Positions 6,780 through 13,572 are shown, counted from the first letter of the stretch. The stretch: DNA of 14,489 nt from Faecalibacterium sp. (GCA_017483235.1 JAFULE010000156.1:1-14489); one strand, 5' to 3'. The notes: a model not told the origin generated them from the letters alone. Made by a program: numbers and translations.

Positions 6780-7679
6780 TCATTGCTTTTTGGTTTGTTT
6801 TGCCAGAACAAAAAGGGTAACAGCCAGCATGGGCAGCAGCGGCACAATGCCGATCAGCAGCGGGCCCACCGTGGGCTGGCCCGGGTCGGCCACGTTCAGC
6901 ACCAGCATGGGGGCAGATGCCACTGCGTTGATGCCGCCGTGGGCAATGGCGGCGGCCCAGATGCTGCCGGTTTTTTCGTATACAAGGTTCAGCAAGGTGC
7001 CAAAGCAGATGCACACAAGGCAGAACAGGGCCATGCCCAGCCAGGGTTCGCCCCAGTAGCCAAAGCCGTATTCGTACCCGGCCAGCAGCATCACCGGCCA
7101 GTGCCATGCCCCCCAGATGACGCCGCCCGCCACGTTGGCCTTGGCCTTGCAGCCCAGCAGCTTTTCCAGCTCCGGCTGCAGAAAACCGCGCCAGCCGGCC
7201 TCTTCCCCCACTGCAAACAGGGCGTTGAGCACGGCGGCAAAGCTTGCGCCCTGCGCCAGAGTAACCAGCACCATGGCAAGCGGGGTCAGGCCCATGGCGG
7301 TCATCTCGTCGTAGGCAGCCTGCCCCATGGCGGTCAGAATGTAGCTGCCGGTCAGATCCAGCCGGTGGGGGAACAGGGCATAGTACAGCGCTGCGCCCAG
7401 TGCGCAGAATACCGCAGGCCCCGCAAAGGCCGCCAGCCACCAGCCCCAACGGCCTTTAAAAACAGGCTTCCAGCGTACCCCGGTGGGCATTTTGCCAAAG
7501 CCGCGGCGCACCAGCAGCAGCGCTGCCAGCGGCATAAACATACTGGCCGACAGACAAACGGTAAAACCAGCCTGACTGCCCTGCAGTGCAAACCAGCTGC
7601 CCACACACTGCAGCGGCCATGCCCCGCCAAAGGCCAGTGCCAGATAAAAAAACAGCTCGCTTTTCAAAAAACGCTTCAT
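6780..7679 (-). CDS. CPBP (CAAX/Abi-type) family intramembrane metalloprotease
   Basis: This is a 299-residue protein with about eight hydrophobic helices. The three CPBP/Abi active-site motifs are all present: EEAGWR (E159, E160, R164), H193 in WGAWHWP, and H247 with N251 in AHGGIN. Family members are membrane-embedded glutamate-type proteases related to Rce1. In bacteria they act in protein or bacteriocin maturation and self-immunity, and most have no known substrate. The start ATG 7679 overlaps the YbjQ gene's stop by four bases (ATGA), and only a weak GGCGG precursor precedes it, so translation is probably coupled to ybjQ. It is the last gene of the merR-ybjQ-CPBP unit and ends at the shared terminator with the SDR gene. 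Confidence 0.88.
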   Translation of the reverse strand: MKRFLKSELFFYLALAFGGAWPLQCVGSWFALQGSQAGFTVCLSASMFMPLAALLLVRRGFGKMPTGVRWKPVFKGRWGWWLAAFAGPAVFCALGAALYYALFPHRLDLTGSYILTAMGQAAYDEMTAMGLTPLAMVLVTLAQGASFAAVLNALFAVGEEAGWRGFLQPELEKLLGCKAKANVAGGVIWGAWHWPVMLLAGYEYGFGYWGEPWLGMALFCLVCICFGTLLNLVYEKTGSIWAAAIAHGGINAVASAPMLVLNVADPGQPTVGPLLIGIVPLLPMLAVTLFVLAKQTKKQ

Positions 7680-7987
7680 ACGAATTTCACCGCCGTTCCG
7701 TAGGCGATGCACTCGGCAGCGCCCTGCATGATGCTGGCACTGGCATAGCGCATGCCAATGATGGCGTCGGCATCCAGTTTCTCAGCGTCTTCCACCATGC
7801 GGCCGGTGGCGATCTGCCGTGCTTCGGTCAGCATATCGGCATAGTCGGCTACTTCGCCGCCCACCAAGGTACGGAAGCCGGCCATAATGTCCTGCCCCAG
7901 GTTTTTGCTGCGCACAGTGCTGCCGCGCACCACGCCCAGCGCTTCAATGTTTTTACCCGGAATGTGATCAATAGTGACGATAAGCAT
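7676..7987 (-). CDS. YbjQ/UPF0145 family protein
   Basis: This is a 103-residue soluble protein of the YbjQ family. It has a strand-rich start (MLIVTIDHIPG), the signature GVVRGSTVRSKNLGQDIMAG, a central DYADMLTEAR helix and the closing DADAIIGMRYASASI...AYGTAVKF. The family forms small oligomers and is sometimes labelled 'heavy-metal binding', but no metal-binding residues stand out here and the role is unknown. ATG 7987 is chosen because GGGAG sits 6 bases before it; a TTG at 8005 is less likely. It overlaps the merR gene by 20 bases and the CPBP gene by 4, so the three are very likely co-translated. Confidence 0.9.
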   Translation of the reverse strand: MLIVTIDHIPGKNIEALGVVRGSTVRSKNLGQDIMAGFRTLVGGEVADYADMLTEARQIATGRMVEDAEKLDADAIIGMRYASASIMQGAAECIAYGTAVKFV

Positions 7988-8621
7988 CTTCTTCTCCCTT
8001 TCCAATCTGTTTGATGCGGTCGACCAGCACCACCATTACGCCAATGATGCAGGCAATGGGCAGGCCGATCAGGAATGCCATAATGGCCGGCGGCGGTGCG
8101 CCGGCCGGGTCGGTCAGGCAGGCCCAAACCATCAGTCCCACCAAAAACAGCATCAGCGCAATAAACAGCGCCGCGCCGATCACCGCGCCCTGATAGCGCT
8201 CGGCCTTGCGGTCAGTTTTTTCTACGTTCACAACATGTACCCCCTGTTCTTCCTGTTCGGTCAGGCGGCGCAGCGTTTCCTCGGCGTCCAGGGCATCCAG
8301 CATGCCAGGGGTCTGCTGCAGCATGGCGCAGAACTCCATCGAAGCCGCCAGTACGTTTTGCCGCTGCTCCAGTTCGTCGGCGTGGCGGCGCATGCCCTCG
8401 CTCAGGCTGACACTGCCATCCAGCATTTCCCGAATTTCGGCCAAAGGCACATCCAGCTTGCGCAAAAGCTTGATGCGCCGCAGCCGGGCCACATCCTCGT
8501 CGGAATATTCCCGGTAGCCATTGGCCGCGTTGCGCCGCGGGCGCAGCAGCCCTTCTTCCTCGTAAAAACGGATGTTCTTTTTGGTAATGCCAACAGCGGT
8601 TTCCACCTGATTGATTTTCAT
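7968..8621 (-). CDS. Membrane-anchored MerR family transcriptional regulator
   Basis: This is a 217-residue protein. Residues 1-70 are a MerR winged helix (KKNIRFYEEEGLL, then NGYREYSDEDVARL). Residues 75-100 are likely the dimer coiled coil, followed by a linker to about 143. Two membrane helices lie at about 146-169 and 179-200, with a short basic tail. There is no CxxC or CueR-like cysteine loop; the only cysteines are C98, C168 and C191, so a soluble metal sensor is unlikely. MerR proteins twist promoters with over-long spacers, and such a promoter lies directly upstream. ATG 8621 has AAGGAGG 8 bases before it. It is the first gene of an operon with ybjQ and a CPBP protease. A membrane or envelope signal is inferred. 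Confidence 0.9.
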   Translation of the reverse strand: MKINQVETAVGITKKNIRFYEEEGLLRPRRNAANGYREYSDEDVARLRRIKLLRKLDVPLAEIREMLDGSVSLSEGMRRHADELEQRQNVLAASMEFCAMLQQTPGMLDALDAEETLRRLTEQEEQGVHVVNVEKTDRKAERYQGAVIGAALFIALMLFLVGLMVWACLTDPAGAPPPAIMAFLIGLPIACIIGVMVVLVDRIKQIGKGEEDAYRHY

Positions 8622-8644
8622 GGCCGCAGCCTCCTTACAAGGGC

Positions 8645-8675
8645 AGTATAAGCCTTCCAGAAAGGGGAAGGTCAA
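8645..8675 (-). promoter_or_regulatory. MerR-type promoter with 19-bp spacer and dyad operator
   Basis: Minus strand: -35 TTGACC (8670-8675), 19-base spacer, -10 TATACT (8645-8650). The spacer region contains a dyad, CCTTCC (8666-8671 on the minus strand) and GGAAGG (8653-8658), separated by 7 bases. A 19-bp spacer with a centred dyad is the hallmark of MerR-activated promoters. The arrangement closely resembles the E. coli copA promoter bound by CueR (from memory). It lies 24 bases upstream of the merR start codon, so autoregulation is likely. Confidence 0.85.
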
Positions 8676-8790
8676 TAACTTTTTCAAAATTTTTTTCGGG
8701 GCAGGCGCTTCCCCCTGCGGTACGGTTTACCAATTCATTGTAGCATCCTTTTGCTGTGGGGGCAATGCGGCGCAGGCTGCAGATTTTGTC

Positions 8791-8819
8791 TTGCATTTGG
8801 GGGCATTATCCCGTAAAAT
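8791..8819 (+). promoter_or_regulatory. Promoter for the DUF1508 two-gene unit
   Basis: Plus strand: -35 TTGCAT (8791-8796), 17-base spacer, -10 TAAAAT (8814-8819), about 70 bases before the ATG at 8890. Confidence 0.65.
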
Positions 8820-8889
8820 AAAAGCAACACCTTTGCCCGCGCGCTGTGCTTGGCGCCGGGAGACTACAATGTTGAAGGAGGATTTTTCC

Positions 8890-9258
8890 ATGGGTAAATT
8901 TGTGATTCGCACCACCGCCACCGGCGTCAAGTTCGATCTGAAGGCTGGCAACGGCGAAGTGATCGCCACCTCGGAAGTGTACGAGTCTGAGGCTGCCTGC
9001 CGCAACGGTGTGGCCAGCGTGCAGAAGAACGCCCCCGCCGCCGGTGTGGAAAACCAGACCGAAGAAGGCTACGAGGCCGTGAAGCATCCCAAGTTCGAAG
9101 TGTATGCCGACAAGGCCGGCGAGTTCCGCTTCCGTCTGAAGGCCTCCAACGGCCAGGTCATCGCGGTCAGCGAGGGCTACAAGGCCCTGAACAGCTGCCT
9201 GAACGGCATCGAGTCGGTGAAGAAGAACGCCGTTGACGCTGACATCGTGGAGGAATAA
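8890..9258 (+). CDS. YegP-like protein with two DUF1508 repeats
   Basis: This is a 122-residue soluble protein made of two DUF1508 repeats. The first is about residues 1-50 (GKFVIR...FDLKAGNGEVIATSEVY...RNGVASVQKNA) and the second about 68-116 (KFEVYADKAGEFRFRLKASN...SEGY...NGIESVKKNA). The repeats share the pattern: Phe strand, LKA-NG-x-VIA-SE-Y, NG-x-x-SVKKNA. YegP-type proteins are small beta-rich proteins of unknown function, often duplicated. ATG 8890 has AAGGAGG 8 bases upstream; an in-frame ATG at 8869 lies before that site and is unlikely. Codon use is strongly biased (AAG, GGC, C-ending), like the SDR gene, suggesting high expression. The next gene's ribosome site overlaps this gene's end. 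Confidence 0.88.
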   Translation: MGKFVIRTTATGVKFDLKAGNGEVIATSEVYESEAACRNGVASVQKNAPAAGVENQTEEGYEAVKHPKFEVYADKAGEFRFRLKASNGQVIAVSEGYKALNSCLNGIESVKKNAVDADIVEE

Positions 9259-9262
9259 ACCG

Positions 9263-9523
9263 ATGGCACTGGACGTAAAGGCACTGATCGAAAAAGCGGT
9301 GAAGGAAGTGACCGAAAACCCCGCCCTGCTCAAGCAGTTCAAAGCCGAGCCGGTCAAGGCGCTGGAGAAGGTGCTGGGTGTGGACCTGCCCGATGATGTG
9401 ATCGAGCAGGTGGTCAAGGCGGTGCAGGCTAAGATCTCGGCCGAAAAGCTGGCCGATCTGGTGGACGACATCGACACCCAAAAGCTGGGCGACGCATTGG
9501 GCGCGCTGAAAAAGCTGTTCTGA
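9263..9523 (+). CDS. Small helical protein, NHLP/Nif11-leader-like, unknown function
   Basis: This encodes 86 residues and starts 4 bases after the DUF1508 stop; its GGAGG (9249-9253) lies inside the previous gene's end, so the pair is one transcript. It is charged and helical: an N-terminal helix (DVKALIEKAVKEV), then LLKQFKAEPVKALEKVLGV followed by DLPDDVIEQVVKAVQAKI, and a tail LGDALGALKKLF. The 'F-x-x-P-x-x-A-L-x-x-x-x-G-V-x-L-P' pattern resembles the leader domain of nitrile-hydratase-like peptide precursors. However, there is no Gly-Gly cleavage site followed by a core peptide, and no maturation enzyme is nearby. Similar short proteins are common in Clostridia as hypothetical proteins. 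The function is unknown; expression is probably high. Confidence 0.8.
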   Translation: MALDVKALIEKAVKEVTENPALLKQFKAEPVKALEKVLGVDLPDDVIEQVVKAVQAKISAEKLADLVDDIDTQKLGDALGALKKLF

Positions 9524-9527
9524 TCAA

Positions 9528-9579
9528 AATAAACAAGGCCCCGTTTCCGTTGCGGAAGCGGGGCCTTGTTTATTTATTT
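9528..9579. terminator. Bidirectional intrinsic terminator between small-protein gene and EamA gene
   Basis: A 22-bp stem (9528-9549 with 9553-9574, loop TTG) contains only one G-U wobble. The plus strand ends in TTTATTTATTTTT; the minus strand ends in TTGTTTATTTTGATC. The EamA stop codon starts on the last stem base (9574), an extremely tight arrangement. Confidence 0.9.
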
Positions 9580-10488
9580 TTGGGGGCCGTTCACCGTAAC
9601 CAGCGAGCCGGCCACGATCACCACTGCGCAGAGGATGCTTTTTAAGGTGGGCAGCGTGCCGGTAAGCAGGGCAGTGGCCAGCATGGCCCAGGCTGAGTAG
9701 GTAATATTCAGGGCCATGGCGCGGGCTGCACCAATGCCGACAATGGCCTGATAATAGTACAGATAGCTCAAAAGGGCAAACAGGGCTGCCCCCACAATGG
9801 GCAGCATGGCGTCCGAGGTGGCCACCTGTGCGGCAAAGCTCCAACCGCGCACCGCGTTTACCCCTACAATGCCCATAAAGGCCGCCGAGTTGATGTAGCG
9901 GATCAGCAAAGCGTCCTGATCGGTGATGCGCTCGTCTTTCAGGCCCACCGCACTGATCACCGCCTCCAGCGCCCACGAAACGCAGCAGGCAACCGCACAG
10001 GCAAAGCCGGGCAGCAGGTTCTGCACCGCGCCCTGCTGGGGGGAATACCCCAGTACGATCACGCCGCCGATGCTGGCCATCAGGCCTGCCCACTGCAGCG
10101 GCTTCAACTCTTCTTTTAAGAAAATACGGGCAAACAGCGCGCCCACCGCTGGGTACATCGAGGTAATGATGGCCGAATAGGACGGCCCGATCAGTTGGAT
10201 GGAGGCAGTGTAAAACGAAAGCCCCAGCGGCCCGCCGAAGATGGCCCCCAGCCCAATGAATACCGCGCTGCGGGTGAACAGCAGCCGCAGGGTAACCGGC
10301 AGGCGGCGGCGCAGTGCCATGTAGCCGGCCATCAGCCCGGCCGAGGTGGTCTGGTGCACAAAGGTGCTGACGAAGGGGGCCACAAAGGCGGCCACCGCGG
10401 CGGTCAGGAATACCTGGCGCGAGGTGGCAATGCCCAGCGTTACGGTGCCAAGCCCCCAGAAAATGCCCGACAATAATCCGGAAATCAT
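9574..10488 (-). CDS. EamA/DMT family transporter
   Basis: This is a 304-residue protein with about ten membrane helices in two EamA repeats. The first repeat ends with the characteristic FLKEELKPLQWAGLMASIGG stretch followed by VIVLGY. The second ends with ALLTGTLPTLKSILCAVVIV and a short soluble tail. Drug/metabolite transporters of this type export or import small metabolites such as amino acids; the substrate cannot be predicted. ATG 10488 has AAAGGAC 9 bases upstream. It begins 25 bases after hemW on the same strand with no terminator between, so the two are probably one transcript, though a functional link is not evident. Confidence 0.9.
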   Translation of the reverse strand: MISGLLSGIFWGLGTVTLGIATSRQVFLTAAVAAFVAPFVSTFVHQTTSAGLMAGYMALRRRLPVTLRLLFTRSAVFIGLGAIFGGPLGLSFYTASIQLIGPSYSAIITSMYPAVGALFARIFLKEELKPLQWAGLMASIGGVIVLGYSPQQGAVQNLLPGFACAVACCVSWALEAVISAVGLKDERITDQDALLIRYINSAAFMGIVGVNAVRGWSFAAQVATSDAMLPIVGAALFALLSYLYYYQAIVGIGAARAMALNITYSAWAMLATALLTGTLPTLKSILCAVVIVAGSLVTVNGPQK

Positions 10489-10513
10489 AACAAACGTCCT
10501 TTCTCAGGGCAGC

Positions 10514-11599
10514 TTACAAAAGCTCTGCCAGAATGGTGTTCTGCACCAGCAGCCCCTGCGGGGTAAGGGCAAGGGTCTGGCCGTCAAACCGGGCATAGCC
10601 GTTGGCGGCCAGATTGCGGATGAAGGCAAGCTGGGCCGGGGTAAAGCTGCGGCCCCACTGCTGCTGGTATTCGGCAAGGCTCAGCCCTTTGGTCAGCCGC
10701 AGCTGCAGCATCATAAAATCTTCGGCGCCGCAGCCGCCGTCCTCGATGGGGGCCGACTGCCCGGCCAGAAAGGCGGCGGTGTCGGGCGGGTAGTAAAACC
10801 GCCGCCCGCCCACGCAGGAATGAGCTGCCGGGCCAATGCCCAGATAGTCGCCGCAGTTCCAGTAGATCAGGTTGTGTTTGCCTTCAAAACCGGGCTGCGC
10901 AAAGTTGGAAATTTCGTACTGCTTGTATCCGGCCTGTTCCAACTGCTGTACCGCATACAGGTAAAAATCGGCAGCTGCATCCGGGTCAGGCAGGCCCTCG
11001 GGCGGGTGTTTGCCGAAATAGGAGGTAGGCTCGATCTTCAGAAGATAGGCCGAAATGTGGGTGGCTCCGCCGCCGGCGATCAGGGCAAGGGTCTCGTCAA
11101 ATTCTTCGTAGCTGTAATGGGGCAGCGCCAGCATAATGTCGCCGGTGATGTTTTCAAACCCGGCGGCCCGCGCCGCGGCAAAGGCAGCCCGCGCCTGCTG
11201 CGCGGTGTGGGCGCGGCCCAGCGTCTGCAGCTGGCTGTCCCGCGCCGACTGCACACCAAACGAGATGCGGTTCACCCCGGCGGCGCGGTACTCGCGCAGC
11301 AGCGCCTCGGTCACCGTGTCGGGGTTGGCTTCCAGCGTAATTTCGGCCCCGGGTACCGGCCCGGCGGCTTCGATCAGCTTCGCCGCGTCCGCAGGGGGCA
11401 GCAGGCTGGGGGTACCGCCGCCAAAATACACCGTGTCGGCCTGCAGACGGCCGCCGCCAGCAAAGGTCGATACTTCTCGCAGCAGGGCGGTGGTGTATTC
11501 GGGCGGTACGGTGCGGCAGGCCCCGCGGGAGTAAAAGTCGCAATAGCGGCACTTGGAAACACAATACGGAATATGATAATATACGCCAAAGGGCAGCAT
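10514..11599 (-). CDS. hemW: HemW-type radical SAM protein (coproporphyrinogen oxidase-like)
   Basis: This is a 361-residue radical SAM protein. YYHIPYCVSKCRYCDFYS holds the 4Fe-4S/SAM motif CxxxCxxC (C13, C17, C20) followed by Asp-Phe, which is the HemW rather than HemN form. GGGTPS is at 60-65 and the TLEANPDTV and RISFGVQS strands follow. The HemN C-terminal region ends in ED-x-MMLQLRLTKGL. HemW binds haem and is thought to deliver it to target proteins; it does not oxidise coproporphyrinogen. ATG 11599 is preferred because GAGG sits 9 bases upstream; a GTG 15 bases earlier is the alternative. The promoter is consensus-like, and EamA follows in the same transcript. Confidence 0.88.
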   Translation of the reverse strand: MLPFGVYYHIPYCVSKCRYCDFYSRGACRTVPPEYTTALLREVSTFAGGGRLQADTVYFGGGTPSLLPPADAAKLIEAAGPVPGAEITLEANPDTVTEALLREYRAAGVNRISFGVQSARDSQLQTLGRAHTAQQARAAFAAARAAGFENITGDIMLALPHYSYEEFDETLALIAGGGATHISAYLLKIEPTSYFGKHPPEGLPDPDAAADFYLYAVQQLEQAGYKQYEISNFAQPGFEGKHNLIYWNCGDYLGIGPAAHSCVGGRRFYYPPDTAAFLAGQSAPIEDGGCGAEDFMMLQLRLTKGLSLAEYQQQWGRSFTPAQLAFIRNLAANGYARFDGQTLALTPQGLLVQNTILAELL

Positions 11600-11644
11600 A
11601 AACAAAAACCTCACAGCCGGTTAATGATTCGTCCATTTCTTTCT

Positions 11645-11673
11645 ATTATAATCTATGGTAGGGAAATTGACAA
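11645..11673 (-). promoter_or_regulatory. Sigma-A-type promoter for hemW
   Basis: Minus strand: -35 TTGTCA (11668-11673), 17-base spacer, -10 TATAAT (11645-11650). Its -35 box overlaps a TTGACA on the opposite strand. Confidence 0.75.
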
Positions 11674-11678
11674 AGGGG

Positions 11679-11684
11679 TATAAT
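11679..11684 (+). promoter_or_regulatory. Likely -10 box for the Bax inhibitor-1 family gene
   Basis: A perfect TATAAT lies 43 bases before the ATG at 11728. No good -35 sits 16-18 bases upstream; the nearby TTGACA (11667-11672) is only 6 bases away and cannot pair with it. The assignment is tentative. Confidence 0.4.
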
Positions 11685-11727
11685 ATGGTTGTATCCCATG
11701 TTTCCTGCAATAAAAGGAGAGCTTGCG

Positions 11728-12447
11728 ATGTACAGCAACTACGATCACAATCAATACGATTATTCTTATGATGCCCGGCAGGTGGGCCTGAGCTGGAGCG
11801 AGTACCTGACCGGTACCTTCCGCTGGATGACCATCGGCCTTGCGGTCACCTTTGTCACCGCCTATCTTACCGCCACCACCCCGATGCTGTTCAATGTGGC
11901 CTCGGCGCTGTTTCTGCCCCTGACCATTGTGGAGCTGGTGCTGGTGATGTGGCTGTCGGTGCGGGTGCAGAACATGCAGGTGTCCACCGCGCGGGGCGTA
12001 TTTCTGGGCTATTCCTTCGTCAACGGCCTTGTGTTCAGCATGTATTTCCTGCTGTTCGATCTGGGCAGCCTGATGATGGCCTTTCTGGCGGCGGCGGTGT
12101 TCTTTGGTCTGTCGGCGCTGCACGGCGCCCGCACGCAGAACGATCTGTCCGCTTGGGGCCCCCGGCTGCTGAACGGCCTGCTGGCTATGATCATTGCCAG
12201 CGTGGTGGGTATGCTGTTCGGCTTTGGCTTTGTGGGCAGCCTGCTGTACTGCGGGCTGGGTGTGCTGCTGTTTTTGGGCCTGACTGCCTACGACGTGCAG
12301 AAGCTGCAGCATTACTACTACGCCTTTGCCTATGATGAGGAAATGGCCGAAAAGTCTGCCATCTTCGGCGCGCTGGGCCTGTATCTCGACTTCATCAACA
12401 TCTTTTTGTATCTGGTGCGCATCTTCGGCCGCAGCCGCCGCGATTGA
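11728..12447 (+). CDS. Bax inhibitor-1 (BI-1/YccA-like) family membrane protein
   Basis: This is a 239-residue protein. A Tyr/Asp-rich cytoplasmic N-terminus of about 30 residues (YDHNQYDYSYDARQ) precedes seven hydrophobic helices. The family hallmarks are in the last third: LGLTAYDVQKLQHYY, with the conserved Asp of the pH-sensing di-aspartyl region, and GALGLYLDFINIFLYLVRIF before a basic end. Bacterial BI-1/YetJ proteins are pH-dependent calcium leak channels or stress-related membrane proteins; its role here is unknown. ATG 11728 has AAAGGAG 8 bases upstream. It is a single-gene unit, divergent from hemW and ending at a strong hairpin. Confidence 0.9.
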   Translation: MYSNYDHNQYDYSYDARQVGLSWSEYLTGTFRWMTIGLAVTFVTAYLTATTPMLFNVASALFLPLTIVELVLVMWLSVRVQNMQVSTARGVFLGYSFVNGLVFSMYFLLFDLGSLMMAFLAAAVFFGLSALHGARTQNDLSAWGPRLLNGLLAMIIASVVGMLFGFGFVGSLLYCGLGVLLFLGLTAYDVQKLQHYYYAFAYDEEMAEKSAIFGALGLYLDFINIFLYLVRIFGRSRRD

Positions 12448-12467
12448 TGCCAGCCCCAAAAAACAGG

Positions 12468-12504
12468 CGGGGCCGCGTGGAAGTTCCACGCGGCCCCGTT
12501 TTTT
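12468..12504. terminator. Bidirectional intrinsic terminator between BI-1 and CobD-like genes
   Basis: A perfect 13-bp GC-rich stem (12468-12480 with 12486-12498, loop AAGTT) is followed by six T on the plus strand and by TTTTTT shortly after on the minus strand. The CobD-like stop codon is 10 bases away. Confidence 0.88.
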
Positions 12505-12507
12505 GCA

Positions 12508-13572
12508 TTACAGAGTGGGCAGTACCTGCTTTACCGCCAGCGCAAGGGCGGCGTTTTCGGCGGCAGAGCGCACCGCAATGCGGCAGTAGGTGTCGGACAG
12601 GCCGGCACAATCGCCGCAGTTTTTCACCAGAAAACCGCGGGCGGCCAGCGCATCAGCCAGCCCGGGCTTGTCGGCCCGCACCAGAAGCAGGTTGCAGTCG
12701 CTGTTGTACACCGAAAGGCCGGCCTTTTTCAGCATGGCGGTCAGTTTGGTGCGCTCGGAGTGTACCAGCACCCGGGCGCGCTGAATGTGCTGGCGGCTTT
12801 GCAGCGCAGCCAGACCCGCCCGGCAGCTTGCCGCCGACAGCACCCCGCTGCCGGCCAGCGCGTTCAGCTTTTGCAGCAGAATGGGGTTGGCGGTTACGCA
12901 GTAGGCCAGCGGCACGCCGGGCATGGCGTACAGGCTTTCGAAGCTTTTCAGTACGATCAGGTTGGGGAACCGGCTGACAAACCGCATCAGCGAATGATCG
13001 GCCGGGGCGTCGGTAAAGTCCAGCAGCGACTCGTCCACCAGCAGATAGGTGCCCATGCGGGCGCATTTGTCGAGAATGGCGGCGGTGGTTTCGCTGCCGG
13101 CCAGCTGGCCGGTGGGATCACAGGGGTTGGGCAGGTAGGCCAGCGCGGTTTCGCGATTGACCGCGGCGGCAAAGGCCTCGCCCATGGCAAAGCCGCGGGT
13201 CTCCCACAGCATGCAGCGGCTGATGGCGCAGCCCATGGCGGTAAAGATCTGCTCGGGCAAAGCAGCGCAGGGGGCGGGCATCACCGCCTTCTGCGGCGCA
13301 GTCACAAACAAAATACGGCGCAGCAGTTCGGCTACGCCGGCGCCGCACACCACGTGCTCTTCGGGCACACGCTCGCGGGCGGCAATGGCCCGGCACAGGG
13401 CGGTGTAGTCCCTGTCGGCGGGGGCGCCGGCCGGGGCGGTTACCGGGTCAATGCCGGCGGGCAGCCCCAGCGGCGACCAGGTGGTGGAAAAATCGGCAGG
13501 GGCATCCGGCGAAGGGGCGGTGGGGCCGCCTTCGGCCTGGGTGTTCAATTTCATAAAATCTTCCAGCCGCAT
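12508..13572 (-). CDS. CobD/HisC-fold class I/II aminotransferase-like protein lacking the catalytic lysine
   Basis: This 354-residue protein follows threonine-phosphate decarboxylase (CobD) and histidinol-phosphate aminotransferase throughout. It has GAGVAEL (77-83), LPNPCDPTG (147-155, PLP Asn N149), VDESLLDF (179-186, D180), FESLYAMPG (211-219) and the C-terminal YCRIAVRSAAEN with substrate-carboxylate Arg R331. At the position of the Schiff-base Lys (CobD: SLTKFYAIPG) it has S213. The phosphate-binding Arg of GLRLGY is P221 (GVPLAY), and the HisC Tyr of DEAY is L183. The surrounding sequence is intact, so this is a real protein that probably cannot do normal PLP chemistry. No cobalamin or histidine genes are nearby. 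ATG 13572 has AAAGGAGGA 8 bases upstream. Its function is unknown. Confidence 0.85.
   Translation of the reverse strand: MRLEDFMKLNTQAEGGPTAPSPDAPADFSTTWSPLGLPAGIDPVTAPAGAPADRDYTALCRAIAARERVPEEHVVCGAGVAELLRRILFVTAPQKAVMPAPCAALPEQIFTAMGCAISRCMLWETRGFAMGEAFAAAVNRETALAYLPNPCDPTGQLAGSETTAAILDKCARMGTYLLVDESLLDFTDAPADHSLMRFVSRFPNLIVLKSFESLYAMPGVPLAYCVTANPILLQKLNALAGSGVLSAASCRAGLAALQSRQHIQRARVLVHSERTKLTAMLKKAGLSVYNSDCNLLLVRADKPGLADALAARGFLVKNCGDCAGLSDTYCRIAVRSAAENAALALAVKQVLPTL

Noticed and set aside
9263..9523. Bacteriocin precursor gene
   Set aside because: The leader-like pattern is present, but there is no Gly-Gly cleavage site, no core peptide, no modification enzyme and no peptide exporter in the window.
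10346..11683. 445-codon plus-strand open frame opposite hemW
   Set aside because: It is antisense to a fully recognisable radical SAM gene, rich in Gly/Arg/Gln low-complexity, with no ribosome site; a GC-bias shadow.
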